Part shown: one piece after another, positions 32,394 through 41,340 of the stretch
Layout: each line of letters begins with the position of its first letter
Position numbering within the stretch: position 1 is the stretch's first letter
From: CALKXV01 sp965228905
GTDB lineage: Bacteria; Pseudomonadota; Alphaproteobacteria; Rhodobacterales; Rhodobacteraceae
Direction of reading: 5' to 3'
Assembly: GCA_965228905.1 (NCBI GenBank)
Contig: CBDDII010000003.1
Coordinates: 62,001 to 126,000 of the forward strand
Length of the DNA stretch: 64,000 nucleotides
Translations under genes and position numbers: made by a program
Notes under the pieces: model-generated
What the model was told of the DNA's origin: nothing
The model's input: the letters and a program-made list of their open reading frames with translations, nothing else
Database searches by the model: none

Positions 32394-33809
32394 TCAGTCC
32401 CTGAGGCTTTCTTCGCGCAAACCATCCGCCAGAAGGTTCAGCCCCAGAACAAGGCTCATCAGCGAAATGGCGGGCGCCAGGGCCGGATGCGGGAAGACCG
32501 ACAGCAATTTGCGCCCGTCGTTGATGGTCGATCCCCAATCCGGGCTTTCAGGGCTGAGGCCAAGGCCGAAAAACCCGAGCGTTCCCAAAAGGATGGTCGT
32601 GTACCCGATGCGCAGGCAGAAATCGACAATCAGCGGCCCCCGCGCATTGGGCAGGATCTCCCACAGCATGATGTACCACGCCCCTTCGCCCCGTGTCTGG
32701 CCCGCCGCCACATAGTCGCGCGTCTTGATGTCCAACGCGATGCCACGCACGATCCTGAACACCGTGGGCGAGTTCACGAAGACCACCGAAACGAAAACCA
32801 CCAGGAGGTTTGGCGGAAAGTCGATCAACCCGAACGGATCGGCATTCCAGGCGATCCCCGCATAAAGCCAGAGACCGATGACCATCGAAATCCCAAGGTA
32901 GAGGTTCCGCTTTTGCGGCTGCACGTAGAACCGCGAGTTGATCAGGATCGCGATGAAGATCAGCGGAAAGATGAACAGAACCGCCGCCATGTAGACCGGA
33001 ATGCCGGTCGCCACGATCTCGGGCGTCACCAGAAGATAGAACAACAGGATCACCGGAAAGGCGAGGATCAGGTTGGCCAGGAACGAAAGGAAGGTGTCCA
33101 GCTTGCCGCCATAGTAGGCAGCAGGCAGGCCAAGGGTGATCCCGACCATGAAGGCAAAGAGCGTTGCAAAGGGTGCGATCTTCACCACCTCCCACGATCC
33201 CTTGACCACACGGCTGAAGACATCTCGCGCCAGGTTGTCACCGCCCAGCAGGTAATAGGCGAACTGCCCGTCCTCGGGGTTGCCAAGCGCCGTGCCCGGC
33301 ACCTTGTTCTTCATGCCCGAGACCTGCGCCAGCGGGTCATGGGTGATGATCATGTCCGCCGCACCGAAAAGCGCGGTGAAGACCCAGAACATCACGATGG
33401 CATAGCCGATCATGCCGACCGTTGAATCGAACAGTTTCCCGTAAAGCCCCAGCTTGCGCTTGAAAGTGATCGACAGCGCAAAGGTCAGCGCCAGGGCGAT
33501 CCAGACCGGCAACAGCCGGGTGGCGACGGTGCCGATTATGCCTTTCGCCTCCAGCGAAGGCATCAGGATGCCACCGACGATATAGGCAAGGGTCACCAGC
33601 ACGATCAGCCCGAAAATCAGCTTCACGCCCAGGGCGGCGTATTCGTGCGGACCCGTGGGTGCCGTCGTGACCTCGCCTTGCAGGTTCGCCTCGGTCGCCA
33701 TGAACGACGCGACGATCTGCACCACGATGGCGATGGCAAGTGCCACCCAGGCGTAGATGAAAATCGGGTTCAGGAAGGAAAGGCTTCCGGTCCAGGTGAG
33801 TGGTTCCAT
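32394..33809 (-). CDS. Peptide ABC transporter permease (DppC type), N-terminally extended
   Basis: A 471-residue permease, about 170 residues longer than typical DppC/OppC. The extra N-terminal part contains three additional hydrophobic segments (about 15-38, 60-85, 98-115) before the usual core. The core has LGGDNLARDVFSRVV (about 190-204) and the EAA loop ALDIKTRDYVAAGQTRGEGAWYI (given as IKTRDYVAAGQTRGEG, about 345-370), which docks the ATPase. Extended DppC proteins occur in marine alphaproteobacteria. It lies 12 bases after dppB. Confidence 0.9.
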   Translation of the reverse strand: MEPLTWTGSLSFLNPIFIYAWVALAIAIVVQIVASFMATEANLQGEVTTAPTGPHEYAALGVKLIFGLIVLVTLAYIVGGILMPSLEAKGIIGTVATRLLPVWIALALTFALSITFKRKLGLYGKLFDSTVGMIGYAIVMFWVFTALFGAADMIITHDPLAQVSGMKNKVPGTALGNPEDGQFAYYLLGGDNLARDVFSRVVKGSWEVVKIAPFATLFAFMVGITLGLPAAYYGGKLDTFLSFLANLILAFPVILLFYLLVTPEIVATGIPVYMAAVLFIFPLIFIAILINSRFYVQPQKRNLYLGISMVIGLWLYAGIAWNADPFGLIDFPPNLLVVFVSVVFVNSPTVFRIVRGIALDIKTRDYVAAGQTRGEGAWYIMLWEILPNARGPLIVDFCLRIGYTTILLGTLGFFGLGLSPESPDWGSTINDGRKLLSVFPHPALAPAISLMSLVLGLNLLADGLREESLRD

Positions 33810-33820
33810 GACTTATCTCC

Positions 33821-34864
33821 TCACGCGATCCGGATACGGGGGTTCAGGAAGACATATCCGATGTCGGATATGAGCTGTGTGACCAGCACGACGAAAACGG
33901 CGACGACCGAGCAGGCAAGCAGCAAGTCGATGTCGTTGTTGCCCGCCGCCTGCACCAGCGTCCAGCCGAAGCCCTTGTAGTTGAACAGGGTCTCGACGAT
34001 GACGACGCCGTTCAACAGCCAGGGGAATTGCAGCATGATCACCGTGAAGGGCGCGATCAGAGCGTTCCGAAGCGCGTGCTTCAGAACGATGTTCTTGAAG
34101 CTTACGCCCTTCAGTCGTGCGGTGCGGATGTATTGCGCTGTCATCACCTCGGTCATCGAGGCCCGCGTCATCCGGGCGATGTAACCCATGCCGTAAAGCG
34201 CGATGGTCAGGACGGGCAGGAAGAAGTTTTCGAAGTTGGCATCATCGACGGCCGACGTCGCCGTGCCCTTGAAGATTTTCCAGCCTGCGGAAGAAGCGAA
34301 TAACGTGATGAAGATAACGCCCGAGACGTATTCAGGCGTTGCCGTCGAGGCGATTGAGAATGTGGAAAGCGAACGATCAAGGCGCGACCCTTCGCGCATC
34401 CCCGCCAAGACGCCGACGATCAGCGCCGAGGGCACCATCAGGATCATCACCCAAAGCATCAGCTTGCCGGTGGCGGCCAGACGCTTGCCGATGATCGGGC
34501 CAACATCGTCCTTGAAGACCGTGGAGAAACCCCATTTGCCCTGAAGCAGACCGCAAAACCGCGGGGCGTCCGCCGGGTCCATGCCCTTGGTCGCACAACG
34601 GGCCGTGATCTTGCCGTCTTCGTCCGTATGCACATGGCCAGGCAACACGCCCAGCCATTGCGCGTATTTCACGGGGAGCGGTTCGAGGTAACCGTTCTTG
34701 TCCAGGTACGACGTGACCGCTTCGTCCGACATCCGCTGGTTGCCCTGGGTCTTGGCCAGTTTTTCCAGGTTCGGATAAAGGTTCGTCAGGAAGAAAACGA
34801 TGAAGGTCAGACACAGTGCTGTCAGGATCATCACGCCCAATCGGCGCAGGATGAAACTTGCCAT
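33821..34864 (-). CDS. Peptide ABC transporter permease (DppB type)
   Basis: A 347-residue inner-membrane permease with a first span at residues 8-28, an external loop to about 130, then five more spans. The EAA loop is MTEVMTAQYIRTARLKGVSFKNI (split as MTEVMTAQYIRTARLKG, VSFKNI, about residues 225-247). The motif GGVVIVETLFNYKGFGW-like (NGVVIVETLFNYKGFGW) follows and is typical of the family. The ATG at 34864 has GGGGA six bases upstream; a longer frame to 34924 would run into the hairpin following dppA. Second gene of the operon. Confidence 0.93.
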   Translation of the reverse strand: MASFILRRLGVMILTALCLTFIVFFLTNLYPNLEKLAKTQGNQRMSDEAVTSYLDKNGYLEPLPVKYAQWLGVLPGHVHTDEDGKITARCATKGMDPADAPRFCGLLQGKWGFSTVFKDDVGPIIGKRLAATGKLMLWVMILMVPSALIVGVLAGMREGSRLDRSLSTFSIASTATPEYVSGVIFITLFASSAGWKIFKGTATSAVDDANFENFFLPVLTIALYGMGYIARMTRASMTEVMTAQYIRTARLKGVSFKNIVLKHALRNALIAPFTVIMLQFPWLLNGVVIVETLFNYKGFGWTLVQAAGNNDIDLLLACSVVAVFVVLVTQLISDIGYVFLNPRIRIA

Positions 34865-34938
34865 TGGTGTTCCCCGCTGTCTGGCATCGGTCGGTTGATC
34901 CGACCTGTGCTTGATGGTTCGCACCCCTCAGATGCGAA

Positions 34939-34966
34939 GAAGGGTGCCCGTTGCGGGGCACCCTTC
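34939..34966 (-). promoter_or_regulatory. Hairpin just after dppA (stability or attenuation)
   Basis: A perfect 11-bp stem (GAAGGGTGCCC with GGGCACCCTTC, six-base loop) begins ten bases after the dppA stop. No U-run follows in the transcription direction, so it is more likely a 3' stabiliser or partial terminator. That would keep binding protein more abundant than the channel, as known for other importer operons. Confidence 0.6.
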
Positions 34967-34976
34967 GGATTTTTGG

Positions 34977-36629
34977 TCAGGCTGCGAAGCCCAGCTTGTA
35001 GGGATGAATTTCGAAGGTGATGTGCATGTCGGCACCCACCAGCCCTTCTTTCCCATGGCGGTAAAGCGAGCGCCAGTAGGGCTGGCATGTCACGCCTTCG
35101 TCCTGCACCAGCTTCTGGATCTTGGCCATGACTTCACGGCGCTGATCGGCATCCGCGATGGCAAGCGCCTCGGTCAGCAGACCGTCGAACTCGGCATTGG
35201 ACCAACCAAATTCGTTCCAGGCCTCGCCCGAGCGATAGGCCAGCGCCAGAACCTGAACGCCAAGGGGGCGGTGGTTCCAGTTGGTTGACGAATAGGGATA
35301 CTTGGCCCAGTCGTTCCAGAAGGTCGAACCGGGAAGGATCGTCCGCTTGATGTTGAACCCGGCATCGCGAAGCTGGGCGGCAACCGCATCGGTCGTGTTC
35401 TTGCGCCAGTCATCGTCGATCGAGATGATCTCGTGCTCGAAGTCCATCATGCCGGCTTCTTCCATCAAAGCGCGCGCGCCTTCGACGTCACGCTCGATCG
35501 GGGGAAGCTCGGCATATTCCGGGTGTACCGGGGCCACATGGTGGTTTTCCGCCGTAACGCCACGGTTGCCATAACCAAGCTCAAGGCAGACCGCGTTATC
35601 GACTGCCATCGCCAGCGCCTTGCGGACGCGCACGTCGGCATAGGGCTGCTTGCCGTCGATTTCGGCCAGTTGGTTCGGACGAACAACAATGGTCGAAGCC
35701 GTCACAACTTCGGTCTTCACGAAACCAAGGCTGTCCATGACGTCGATGAACTCTCCGACCGACTCATAAAGGAAGTCCACCTCGTCGGATTCGAGTGCGG
35801 CCAGCCATGCAGCCGGATCGGTGCCGAAGTCGATGAACTCGATACTGTCCAGCGCGGGTTTGCCAAAGACGGCCTCGCCCCACCATTCGTGATCGTCGTT
35901 GCGGGTGATGACACCTTTCACGCCAACCTCCAGCTCGCTCATCAGGAACGGGCCGGTGCCGACGGCATTCATCGCATCGTCGGGATTGAAGCTCGAATGG
36001 ACGATGGCCGCCGGATATTCAGCCATGCCGGGAATGATCGAAATATCGGGGTTCGGCAGGTTCAGCTTGACGGTCAGATCGTCAACAACTTCCACGGCAC
36101 CTTCAATCGCCTTGTCGGTATCGGCGTCGACCAGCGTCGCAAAACGACCGGCCATCGAGTTGGCTTCGACCGTCTTGTCGGCCCAACCGATGATATTGCG
36201 GGCAACATCCTCGGCGGTGAAATCATCGCCGTTGTTCCACTTCACGCCAGGGCGAACCTTCAGCGTGTACTCGGTTGCGTCGTCGTTGACTTCCCAGCCT
36301 TCCAGCAACATCGGCGTGATCGAACCGTCGTTGTTGTACTCGACAAGGTATTCCAGCGTGCCACGCGAATAGTTGGCGATCTGGCTCCAGTCGTATGTGC
36401 GTGGATCCTTCAGGCCGCGAACTTCCTGCTGGATGCGCATCGTGCCGCCCATCTGGGCATGGCCCGCAGCACGCGCCGGAGCAGCAGCACCGATCATGTG
36501 ATATGCAGCAGTCGCAGTCACCCCAAGCGCAGTCGCCCGCGTCAGGAATTCGCGACGGCTGATCTTGCCCTCGCGATACTCATCCGCGTGCATCTTGGCC
36601 GCTGGATGGACATTTGGTTTCTTCAGCAT
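34977..36629 (-). CDS. Peptide ABC transporter substrate-binding protein (SBP family 5, DppA type)
   Basis: A 550-residue periplasmic binding protein. The leader holds SRREFLTRATALGVTATAAY, a twin-arginine signal, followed by an ARA cleavage site. The mature part has the family 5 start (IQQEVRGLKDPRTYDW), the signature region EGWEVNDDATEYTLKVRPGVKWNNGDDFTAEDV (given as EGWEVND, YTLKVRPGVKWNNGD, FTAEDV) and a normal length. Family 5 proteins bind di/oligopeptides, but also other compounds. The ATG at 36629 follows a GGGAG; the longer frame to 36695 gives no better leader. First gene of the operon, downstream of the AraC regulator. Confidence 0.92.
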   Translation of the reverse strand: MLKKPNVHPAAKMHADEYREGKISRREFLTRATALGVTATAAYHMIGAAAPARAAGHAQMGGTMRIQQEVRGLKDPRTYDWSQIANYSRGTLEYLVEYNNDGSITPMLLEGWEVNDDATEYTLKVRPGVKWNNGDDFTAEDVARNIIGWADKTVEANSMAGRFATLVDADTDKAIEGAVEVVDDLTVKLNLPNPDISIIPGMAEYPAAIVHSSFNPDDAMNAVGTGPFLMSELEVGVKGVITRNDDHEWWGEAVFGKPALDSIEFIDFGTDPAAWLAALESDEVDFLYESVGEFIDVMDSLGFVKTEVVTASTIVVRPNQLAEIDGKQPYADVRVRKALAMAVDNAVCLELGYGNRGVTAENHHVAPVHPEYAELPPIERDVEGARALMEEAGMMDFEHEIISIDDDWRKNTTDAVAAQLRDAGFNIKRTILPGSTFWNDWAKYPYSSTNWNHRPLGVQVLALAYRSGEAWNEFGWSNAEFDGLLTEALAIADADQRREVMAKIQKLVQDEGVTCQPYWRSLYRHGKEGLVGADMHITFEIHPYKLGFAA

Positions 36630-36799
36630 TTTGTCATTACTCCCTGTGACAGTCCCTTTATGGGCGTCGCTGATTTGTTTCTTATGAGACCCCATCAGGC
36701 ATCATTTCTTCATGCCTGAAACTGAAGGTCAACGTCTTGACCGTCTCATGATGTAAAAAAAGCGACATCACAATGGGTCAAAAACGACAAGACCAGAGG

Positions 36800-37681
36800 T
36801 CAGGCCTGGTTCCGGAATTCCGACGGGCTTTGGCCGGTCCGGGCCCGGAACGCTCTTGTAAAGTAGGCCGCAGAAGCGAAACCGCAACTTTGGGCGATCT
36901 GAGAGATCTGCATCCGCGTATCGCTTAACAGCCGCTTGGCCTCGAAATGCCGCCGATCCACAAGGATATCCAGGGCAGGACGTCCCGAAACCCTGCGACA
37001 GACCCGTGACAAATGCGTGGGCGTCACGCCCAAAAGCGCCGCGTAATGCTGAACACCATCGGTGCGCCGGAAATCGCGCTCGACAAGTGCCGTGTAGGCT
37101 TCGGCAAGGCGGTGCGCGGCCGAATCCTGGTTTGCCCCAGAGGCCATGCCCGGCGTGTCGAGGTAGCGATCGCTTGTCCGCGACAGCCAGACCGACAGCA
37201 ATCCGGCATGATACCCAAGGGCGCGCGGCGACAAAGGCGAGTCGCTGTTCAACTCGCGTTGCATGTTGTCGATCAGCCCGGTCAGCTCGCGCTGCAACTG
37301 GACTTCGTGCAACCGCAGTTGCAACGGTTCTACCGGCCAATCAAAGGCAGGATCTTTTGGCAGGAACACGACCGAGCCAAGCACAGGCCCAGTCGTCGTG
37401 AAGCCATGCATGGTCTGCGCGGGAAGGAACACGAGATTGTGCGGGCCATAGCCCGTCGAGCGGCCCGAAACCGTCAGCCGACCCTGGCCGCGCGTGAACC
37501 ATGCCAGAACCGGTCGGTCATAGCTCCGCATCGCCTCGGTACGCCAACGGCCACCTTGCGCCATCCTCGCTACCGAAACCACATCAACCGGAAACTCATC
37601 CGTTTCTGTTGGCAGCGTATGATCAATCCTTGCTTCCGCCGCTTGTGGCTGCGGCAGAAGCGTAAAACGTTGTACAGTCAT
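36800..37681 (-). CDS. AraC-family transcriptional regulator
   Basis: A 293-residue protein: an N-terminal cupin-like sensor domain (SYDRPVLAWFTRGQGRLTV, PHNLVFLPAQTMHGF region) and a C-terminal double helix-turn-helix. The latter has YAALLGVTPTHLSRVCRRVSGRP (given as YAALLGVTPTHLSRVC) and ISQIAQSCGFASAAYFTRAFR, both AraC signatures. The ATG at 37681 is favoured; a longer frame to 37735 adds nothing conserved. It lies directly upstream of dppA on the same strand, 170 bases apart, and is the obvious candidate regulator of the peptide transporter. Confidence 0.88.
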   Translation of the reverse strand: MTVQRFTLLPQPQAAEARIDHTLPTETDEFPVDVVSVARMAQGGRWRTEAMRSYDRPVLAWFTRGQGRLTVSGRSTGYGPHNLVFLPAQTMHGFTTTGPVLGSVVFLPKDPAFDWPVEPLQLRLHEVQLQRELTGLIDNMQRELNSDSPLSPRALGYHAGLLSVWLSRTSDRYLDTPGMASGANQDSAAHRLAEAYTALVERDFRRTDGVQHYAALLGVTPTHLSRVCRRVSGRPALDILVDRRHFEAKRLLSDTRMQISQIAQSCGFASAAYFTRAFRARTGQSPSEFRNQA

Positions 37682-38141
37682 TACCGTTAACCAGCCCCCA
37701 GAACGGCAAATACGGCCAAAGTGTGGCAAGGGCATCTTGCCTCGTCAATGTCGCCGTCGGCTTCTTTGGGAAAAGTCTTTGACCGCCGTCAGGTTGGAAC
37801 ACGCAGACGATAAGCGAAAATCCGCCGATCTGAACCATGTACAAAAGGGGTCTTGGGTCGGCTCATTCCCTACGCTTATCTACGATAAGCTGCGGCTTGT
37901 GATGCCTCTTGATCACAGTCAATCAGCCACCAATCCGGTCCATTTGATGCGGATTTCACACCAACGCCGCCCTCAATCGCTGATTCTCGCCAGTTTGCGA
38001 TTCGCCCAGTTTTGCGAATCATTCGTCCTGCGGGCTTGAGTGCAGGGACGCGACTCCATTCAGATTTCTACTGCGAACGGAAGCAGCCAATTGGCCCGCT
38101 TGAACACGATGGGCTTTTTGAGGTCGGTGGCGAGAGAGACC
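37682..38141. other. 460-base region without a recognised gene
   Basis: Between the AraC gene start and the end of the oligoendopeptidase gene. No credible ORF: the 100-codon frame 37737-38039 has no family, ribosome site or coding pattern. A 7-bp inverted repeat GCTTATC-TAC-GATAAGC lies at 37874-37890 and another GATAAGC near 37807, so an operator-like element serving the AraC gene is possible. Confidence 0.5.
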
Positions 38142-39962
38142 CTAGCCCTCCATCGCCTCCAACTCGTCAATGAAGCCCGAGATCATCGAAAGCCCCTTGT
38201 CCCAGAAGGCCGGATCGCTGGCATCAAGCCCGAAGGGAGCCAAAAGCTCCTTATGGTGCTTCGACCCGCCCGCTTTCAGCATCTCGAAATACTTCGCCTG
38301 GAAGTCGGGATCGCCCTCTTCGTAAACGGCATAGAGCGCGTTCACCAGCCCGTCGCCAAAGGCATAGGCATAAACATAAAATGGTGAGTGAACGAAATGG
38401 GGGATATAGGCCCAGAAGCTTTCGTAGCCGTCCATGAACGTGAAGGCGGGGCCAAGGCTTTCACCCTGCACCGACATCCACAACTCGCCGATCTGGTCGG
38501 GCGTCAATTCGCCCTCGCGGCGGGCATCGTGCAGCTTGCATTCGAAATCATAAAAAGCGATCTGGCGGACGACGGTGTTGATCATGTCTTCGACTTTGCC
38601 GGCCAGCATGACCTTTTTCTCTTCCGGCGTCGGCGCGTCTGCCAGAAGTTTCCTGAAGGTCAGCATCTCGCCAAAGACACTGGCGGTTTCGGCAAGAGTC
38701 AGGGGCGTCGAAGACAAAAGCTCGCCCTGCCCCGCAGCCAGACGCTGGTGAACACCATGGCCCAACTCATGGGCAAGGGTCATCACGTCACGCGGTTTGC
38801 CAAGGTAGTTCAGCATCACGTAGGGATGGGCGTCCGTGACAGTGGGATGCGCAAAGGCACCGGGCGCCTTGCCCGGCTTTACCGGCGCGTCGATCCATCC
38901 CTTGTCAAAGAACGGCTCGGCCAGCTTGGCCATCTCGGGATCAAACCCGCCATAGGCGTCCAGAACGGTCTTGCGCGCCTCGTCCCAGCCGACCAGGCGG
39001 TCGCTTTCCATCGGAAGCGGCGCGTTGCGGTCCCAGACTTCCATCTTGTCCAGTCCCATCCAGCCGCGTTTCAGCTCGTAGTAGCGGTGGCTCAATTTCG
39101 GGTAGGCATCGACCACTGCATTCCTCAGCGCCTCGACCACCTCGGGTTCCACGTGGTTCGACAGGTGCCGCCCCGTCTGAGGCGTGGGCATCTTGCGCCA
39201 GCGATCCTCGATTTCCTTTTCCTTGGCCAGCGTGTTGTGGACGCGGGCGAAAAGCTTGATGTTCTCGCCGAACACCCGCGCCACCTCGCGGGCCGAAGCC
39301 TCGCGCTTGGCACGATCGCTGTCGGTCAGACCGTCCAGCGTCGCCTCAAGGTTCTTTTCCTCGCCATCAACCGTAAACGTCAGACCTGCAACGGTTTCAT
39401 CGAACAACCGGTTCCAGGCGGCGGCCCCGACGGTGGATTGATCGTGAAGGAACCTTTCCAATTCGTCGGACAACTGGTGCGGACGCATCGCCCGCATCCG
39501 GTCGAAGACGGGCTTGTATCGGGCAAGGTCGGCGTTCTCTTCGAACCAGCCGTCCATCGTCTTGTCGTCGATCCGGTTGATCTCCAGCGTGAAGAAAACC
39601 AGAGGAGTCGTGAACGTGGTGATCTTGTCCTGCGCGTCGGCCATCGTCTTGGCGCGCTCGGCATCCGTGGTGTTCTGGTAATAGCTGAGCCCGACGAACG
39701 ACATGATCCGCCCGGCTTTCAGGTCGATCTTTTCATACCGCTGAACGCACTCCAGCATTCCCGCCGCGCCCAACTCTGCCAGCTTGCCTTCATAGTCGGC
39801 GGCAAACTCTCTGCAGGCTTTTTCGACCAAAGCCATGTCGTCGATGAATTCCTTGGCCTCGGCACTGCTATATAGATCGCTAAGATCCCATTCCGGCAGG
39901 TCGCCGAACTTGCTGGAACCCGAGGCATCGGCGTCAAAAACAGGCTGGGGCGTGAAACGCAT
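38142..39962 (-). CDS. pepF: Oligoendopeptidase F (M3 family)
   Basis: A 606-residue zinc metallopeptidase of the cytoplasm that degrades oligopeptides. The M3 motif HELGHGVHQ (about 397-405) contains both histidine ligands and the catalytic glutamate; the downstream ETASVFGEM (about 424-432) has the third ligand Glu. Length is usual for PepF. The position near the peptide importer suggests use of imported peptides, but it is not in the same operon. Confidence 0.95.
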   Translation of the reverse strand: MRFTPQPVFDADASGSSKFGDLPEWDLSDLYSSAEAKEFIDDMALVEKACREFAADYEGKLAELGAAGMLECVQRYEKIDLKAGRIMSFVGLSYYQNTTDAERAKTMADAQDKITTFTTPLVFFTLEINRIDDKTMDGWFEENADLARYKPVFDRMRAMRPHQLSDELERFLHDQSTVGAAAWNRLFDETVAGLTFTVDGEEKNLEATLDGLTDSDRAKREASAREVARVFGENIKLFARVHNTLAKEKEIEDRWRKMPTPQTGRHLSNHVEPEVVEALRNAVVDAYPKLSHRYYELKRGWMGLDKMEVWDRNAPLPMESDRLVGWDEARKTVLDAYGGFDPEMAKLAEPFFDKGWIDAPVKPGKAPGAFAHPTVTDAHPYVMLNYLGKPRDVMTLAHELGHGVHQRLAAGQGELLSSTPLTLAETASVFGEMLTFRKLLADAPTPEEKKVMLAGKVEDMINTVVRQIAFYDFECKLHDARREGELTPDQIGELWMSVQGESLGPAFTFMDGYESFWAYIPHFVHSPFYVYAYAFGDGLVNALYAVYEEGDPDFQAKYFEMLKAGGSKHHKELLAPFGLDASDPAFWDKGLSMISGFIDELEAMEG

Positions 39963-40028
39963 TGGGGTGAATCCTTTTTCGTGTCCGCCATGACATAGTG
40001 CTTGGGGCGGGTATGTGACAACCGTTGG

Positions 40029-40961
40029 TCAGGAAATCGTGGCGTCAGGTGACCCAAAGACTGTTTCCACTTCTTTTCCCGCTTGTTCCGCAACCCAGTT
40101 TCGAAACGCTGAAAGTGCGGGATCCTCCCACCTGTCTGCCGCACCGATCAGGGTGTAGCACCCGACCGGTGCATCGCAGGCAAGATCCGGAAACGGCAGG
40201 ACCAGGGCACCGCTTTCAAGCTCTTCGCGGCAAAGCACAAGGTCGGCCATGACAACACCAGCCCCGATCACGGCGGCCTTTACCGCAAGATCGAACGTCG
40301 GAAAGACATCGCCCCGGTCTGTGTCCAGTGCATCAACCTTGAAATGGCGCGCCCAATCGGGCCAGTCGCTTTTGGTGCCTGCTTCGTGCAATAGTGTCTG
40401 GCCGACTAGGTCCTCCGGACGTTGGAACGGTCCGGCGCTTTTCATCAGATCAGGCGAACAGGCCGGGCTGTTTCTATAGGGAAAGAGCTTTTGCTGGCGG
40501 ATGTTGCGGGGCCGCCCGTGCGGCGGATTCTCGATCGAAAAGGCAAAGTCGTACTCGATCCCGTCGAAACCGCGATCGCCATAGAAATCGGTTGTCACGC
40601 TCAGGCGGATGTCGGGATGGGCTGTGCGGAACTCGGGTAACTTCGGAAGCAGCCATCGCACCGACATCGCAGGCGGACAAATGACGCGCACGTCCGCCCG
40701 CTCCGCAACACGCCGTGTTCCTTCCTCGATCCGGCGGAACGCATCGGTGAGCACGGGCAAAAGAACCCGCCCCGCCGCCGTCAGTTCGACACCGCGCGCG
40801 TGCCGCCGGAACAACGCGACGTCCAGATGCGCCTCAAGCGACTTTACATGCCGGCTGATTGCACCGCGCGTGACGTGCAGCTCTTCAGCCGCGTCGATGA
40901 AACCGCCGTGGCGGGCGGCAGCCTCGAAAGCGCGAAGGGCGTTGAGCGGTGGAAGTGGCAT
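40029..40961 (-). CDS. LysR-family transcriptional regulator (GcvA-like)
   Basis: A 310-residue regulator. The N-terminal winged helix-turn-helix has LNALRAFEAAARHGGFIDAA (7-26), EELHVTRGAISRHVKSLEAHL and FRRHARGVELTAAG. The effector-binding domain follows (VRVICPPAMSVRWLLPKL). This N-terminus is that of the GcvA/AmpR branch. It is divergent from the small gene at 41068; the 106-base gap holds an ATTGA-N5-TCAAT repeat fitting the T-N11-A LysR box. Confidence 0.9.
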   Translation of the reverse strand: MPLPPLNALRAFEAAARHGGFIDAAEELHVTRGAISRHVKSLEAHLDVALFRRHARGVELTAAGRVLLPVLTDAFRRIEEGTRRVAERADVRVICPPAMSVRWLLPKLPEFRTAHPDIRLSVTTDFYGDRGFDGIEYDFAFSIENPPHGRPRNIRQQKLFPYRNSPACSPDLMKSAGPFQRPEDLVGQTLLHEAGTKSDWPDWARHFKVDALDTDRGDVFPTFDLAVKAAVIGAGVVMADLVLCREELESGALVLPFPDLACDAPVGCYTLIGAADRWEDPALSAFRNWVAEQAGKEVETVFGSPDATIS

Positions 40962-41038
40962 GGCTTTGGATCAGTTTTTCTCATCCAAGATAGGAGATCT
41001 TGTGGTTTGTCGTCCAGCCAATTTGTTCGGTAGATGTC

Positions 41039-41053
41039 ATTGAGACATTCAAT
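41039..41053. promoter_or_regulatory. LysR-type inverted repeat (T-N11-A)
   Basis: ATTGA-GACAT-TCAAT lies between the divergent LysR gene (start 40961) and the small gene at 41068, 15 bases before the latter's ATG. The symmetry and T-N11-A spacing fit a LysR operator. Single copy, so moderate confidence. Confidence 0.5.
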
Positions 41054-41067
41054 GAACTGGCGAAATC

Positions 41068-41340
41068 ATGACTGATATAGCAACGTTCGGCATTTCCCAA
41101 AGGGCCCAATCAATTCTTGCAAGGCTTGCACGCTTTCCAAGGTTGTTCCAAAAACCTCATCCTTCGAAGGACGCAACACCTGAGCTTCTTCGCATTGCCG
41201 AGACCTCGCCACACCTGCTGGCCGATATCGGATTTCAACAGGACATGGATGGAAGCTGGACGAACGGTGACCTGCGCTTCAGATCAGGTGAAAGGCGTCA
41301 AGCCGAACCCTGCCTACGCGCCGGATCGCTGTACCGCTAG
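41068..41340 (+). CDS. Small hypothetical protein, DUF1127-like tail
   Basis: A 90-residue basic protein divergent from the LysR gene. The segment LLRIAETSPHLLADIGF (about 41-57) resembles the DUF1127 core, in which a short helix ends in LLxDIG. No clear Shine-Dalgarno is seen. It overlaps the DNA ligase stop by four bases in convergent orientation. The LysR/DUF1127-like arrangement mirrors the pair at 43.0-44.3 kb, which raises confidence that it is real. Confidence 0.5.
   Translation: MTDIATFGISQRAQSILARLARFPRLFQKPHPSKDATPELLRIAETSPHLLADIGFQQDMDGSWTNGDLRFRSGERRQAEPCLRAGSLYR

Noticed and set aside
37737..38039. 100-codon ORF in the AraC/pepF gap
   Set aside because: No ribosome site, no domain and no coding pattern.
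38388..39875. 495-codon plus-strand ORF
   Set aside because: Antisense to pepF; no motifs, whereas pepF has HELGH and full family length.
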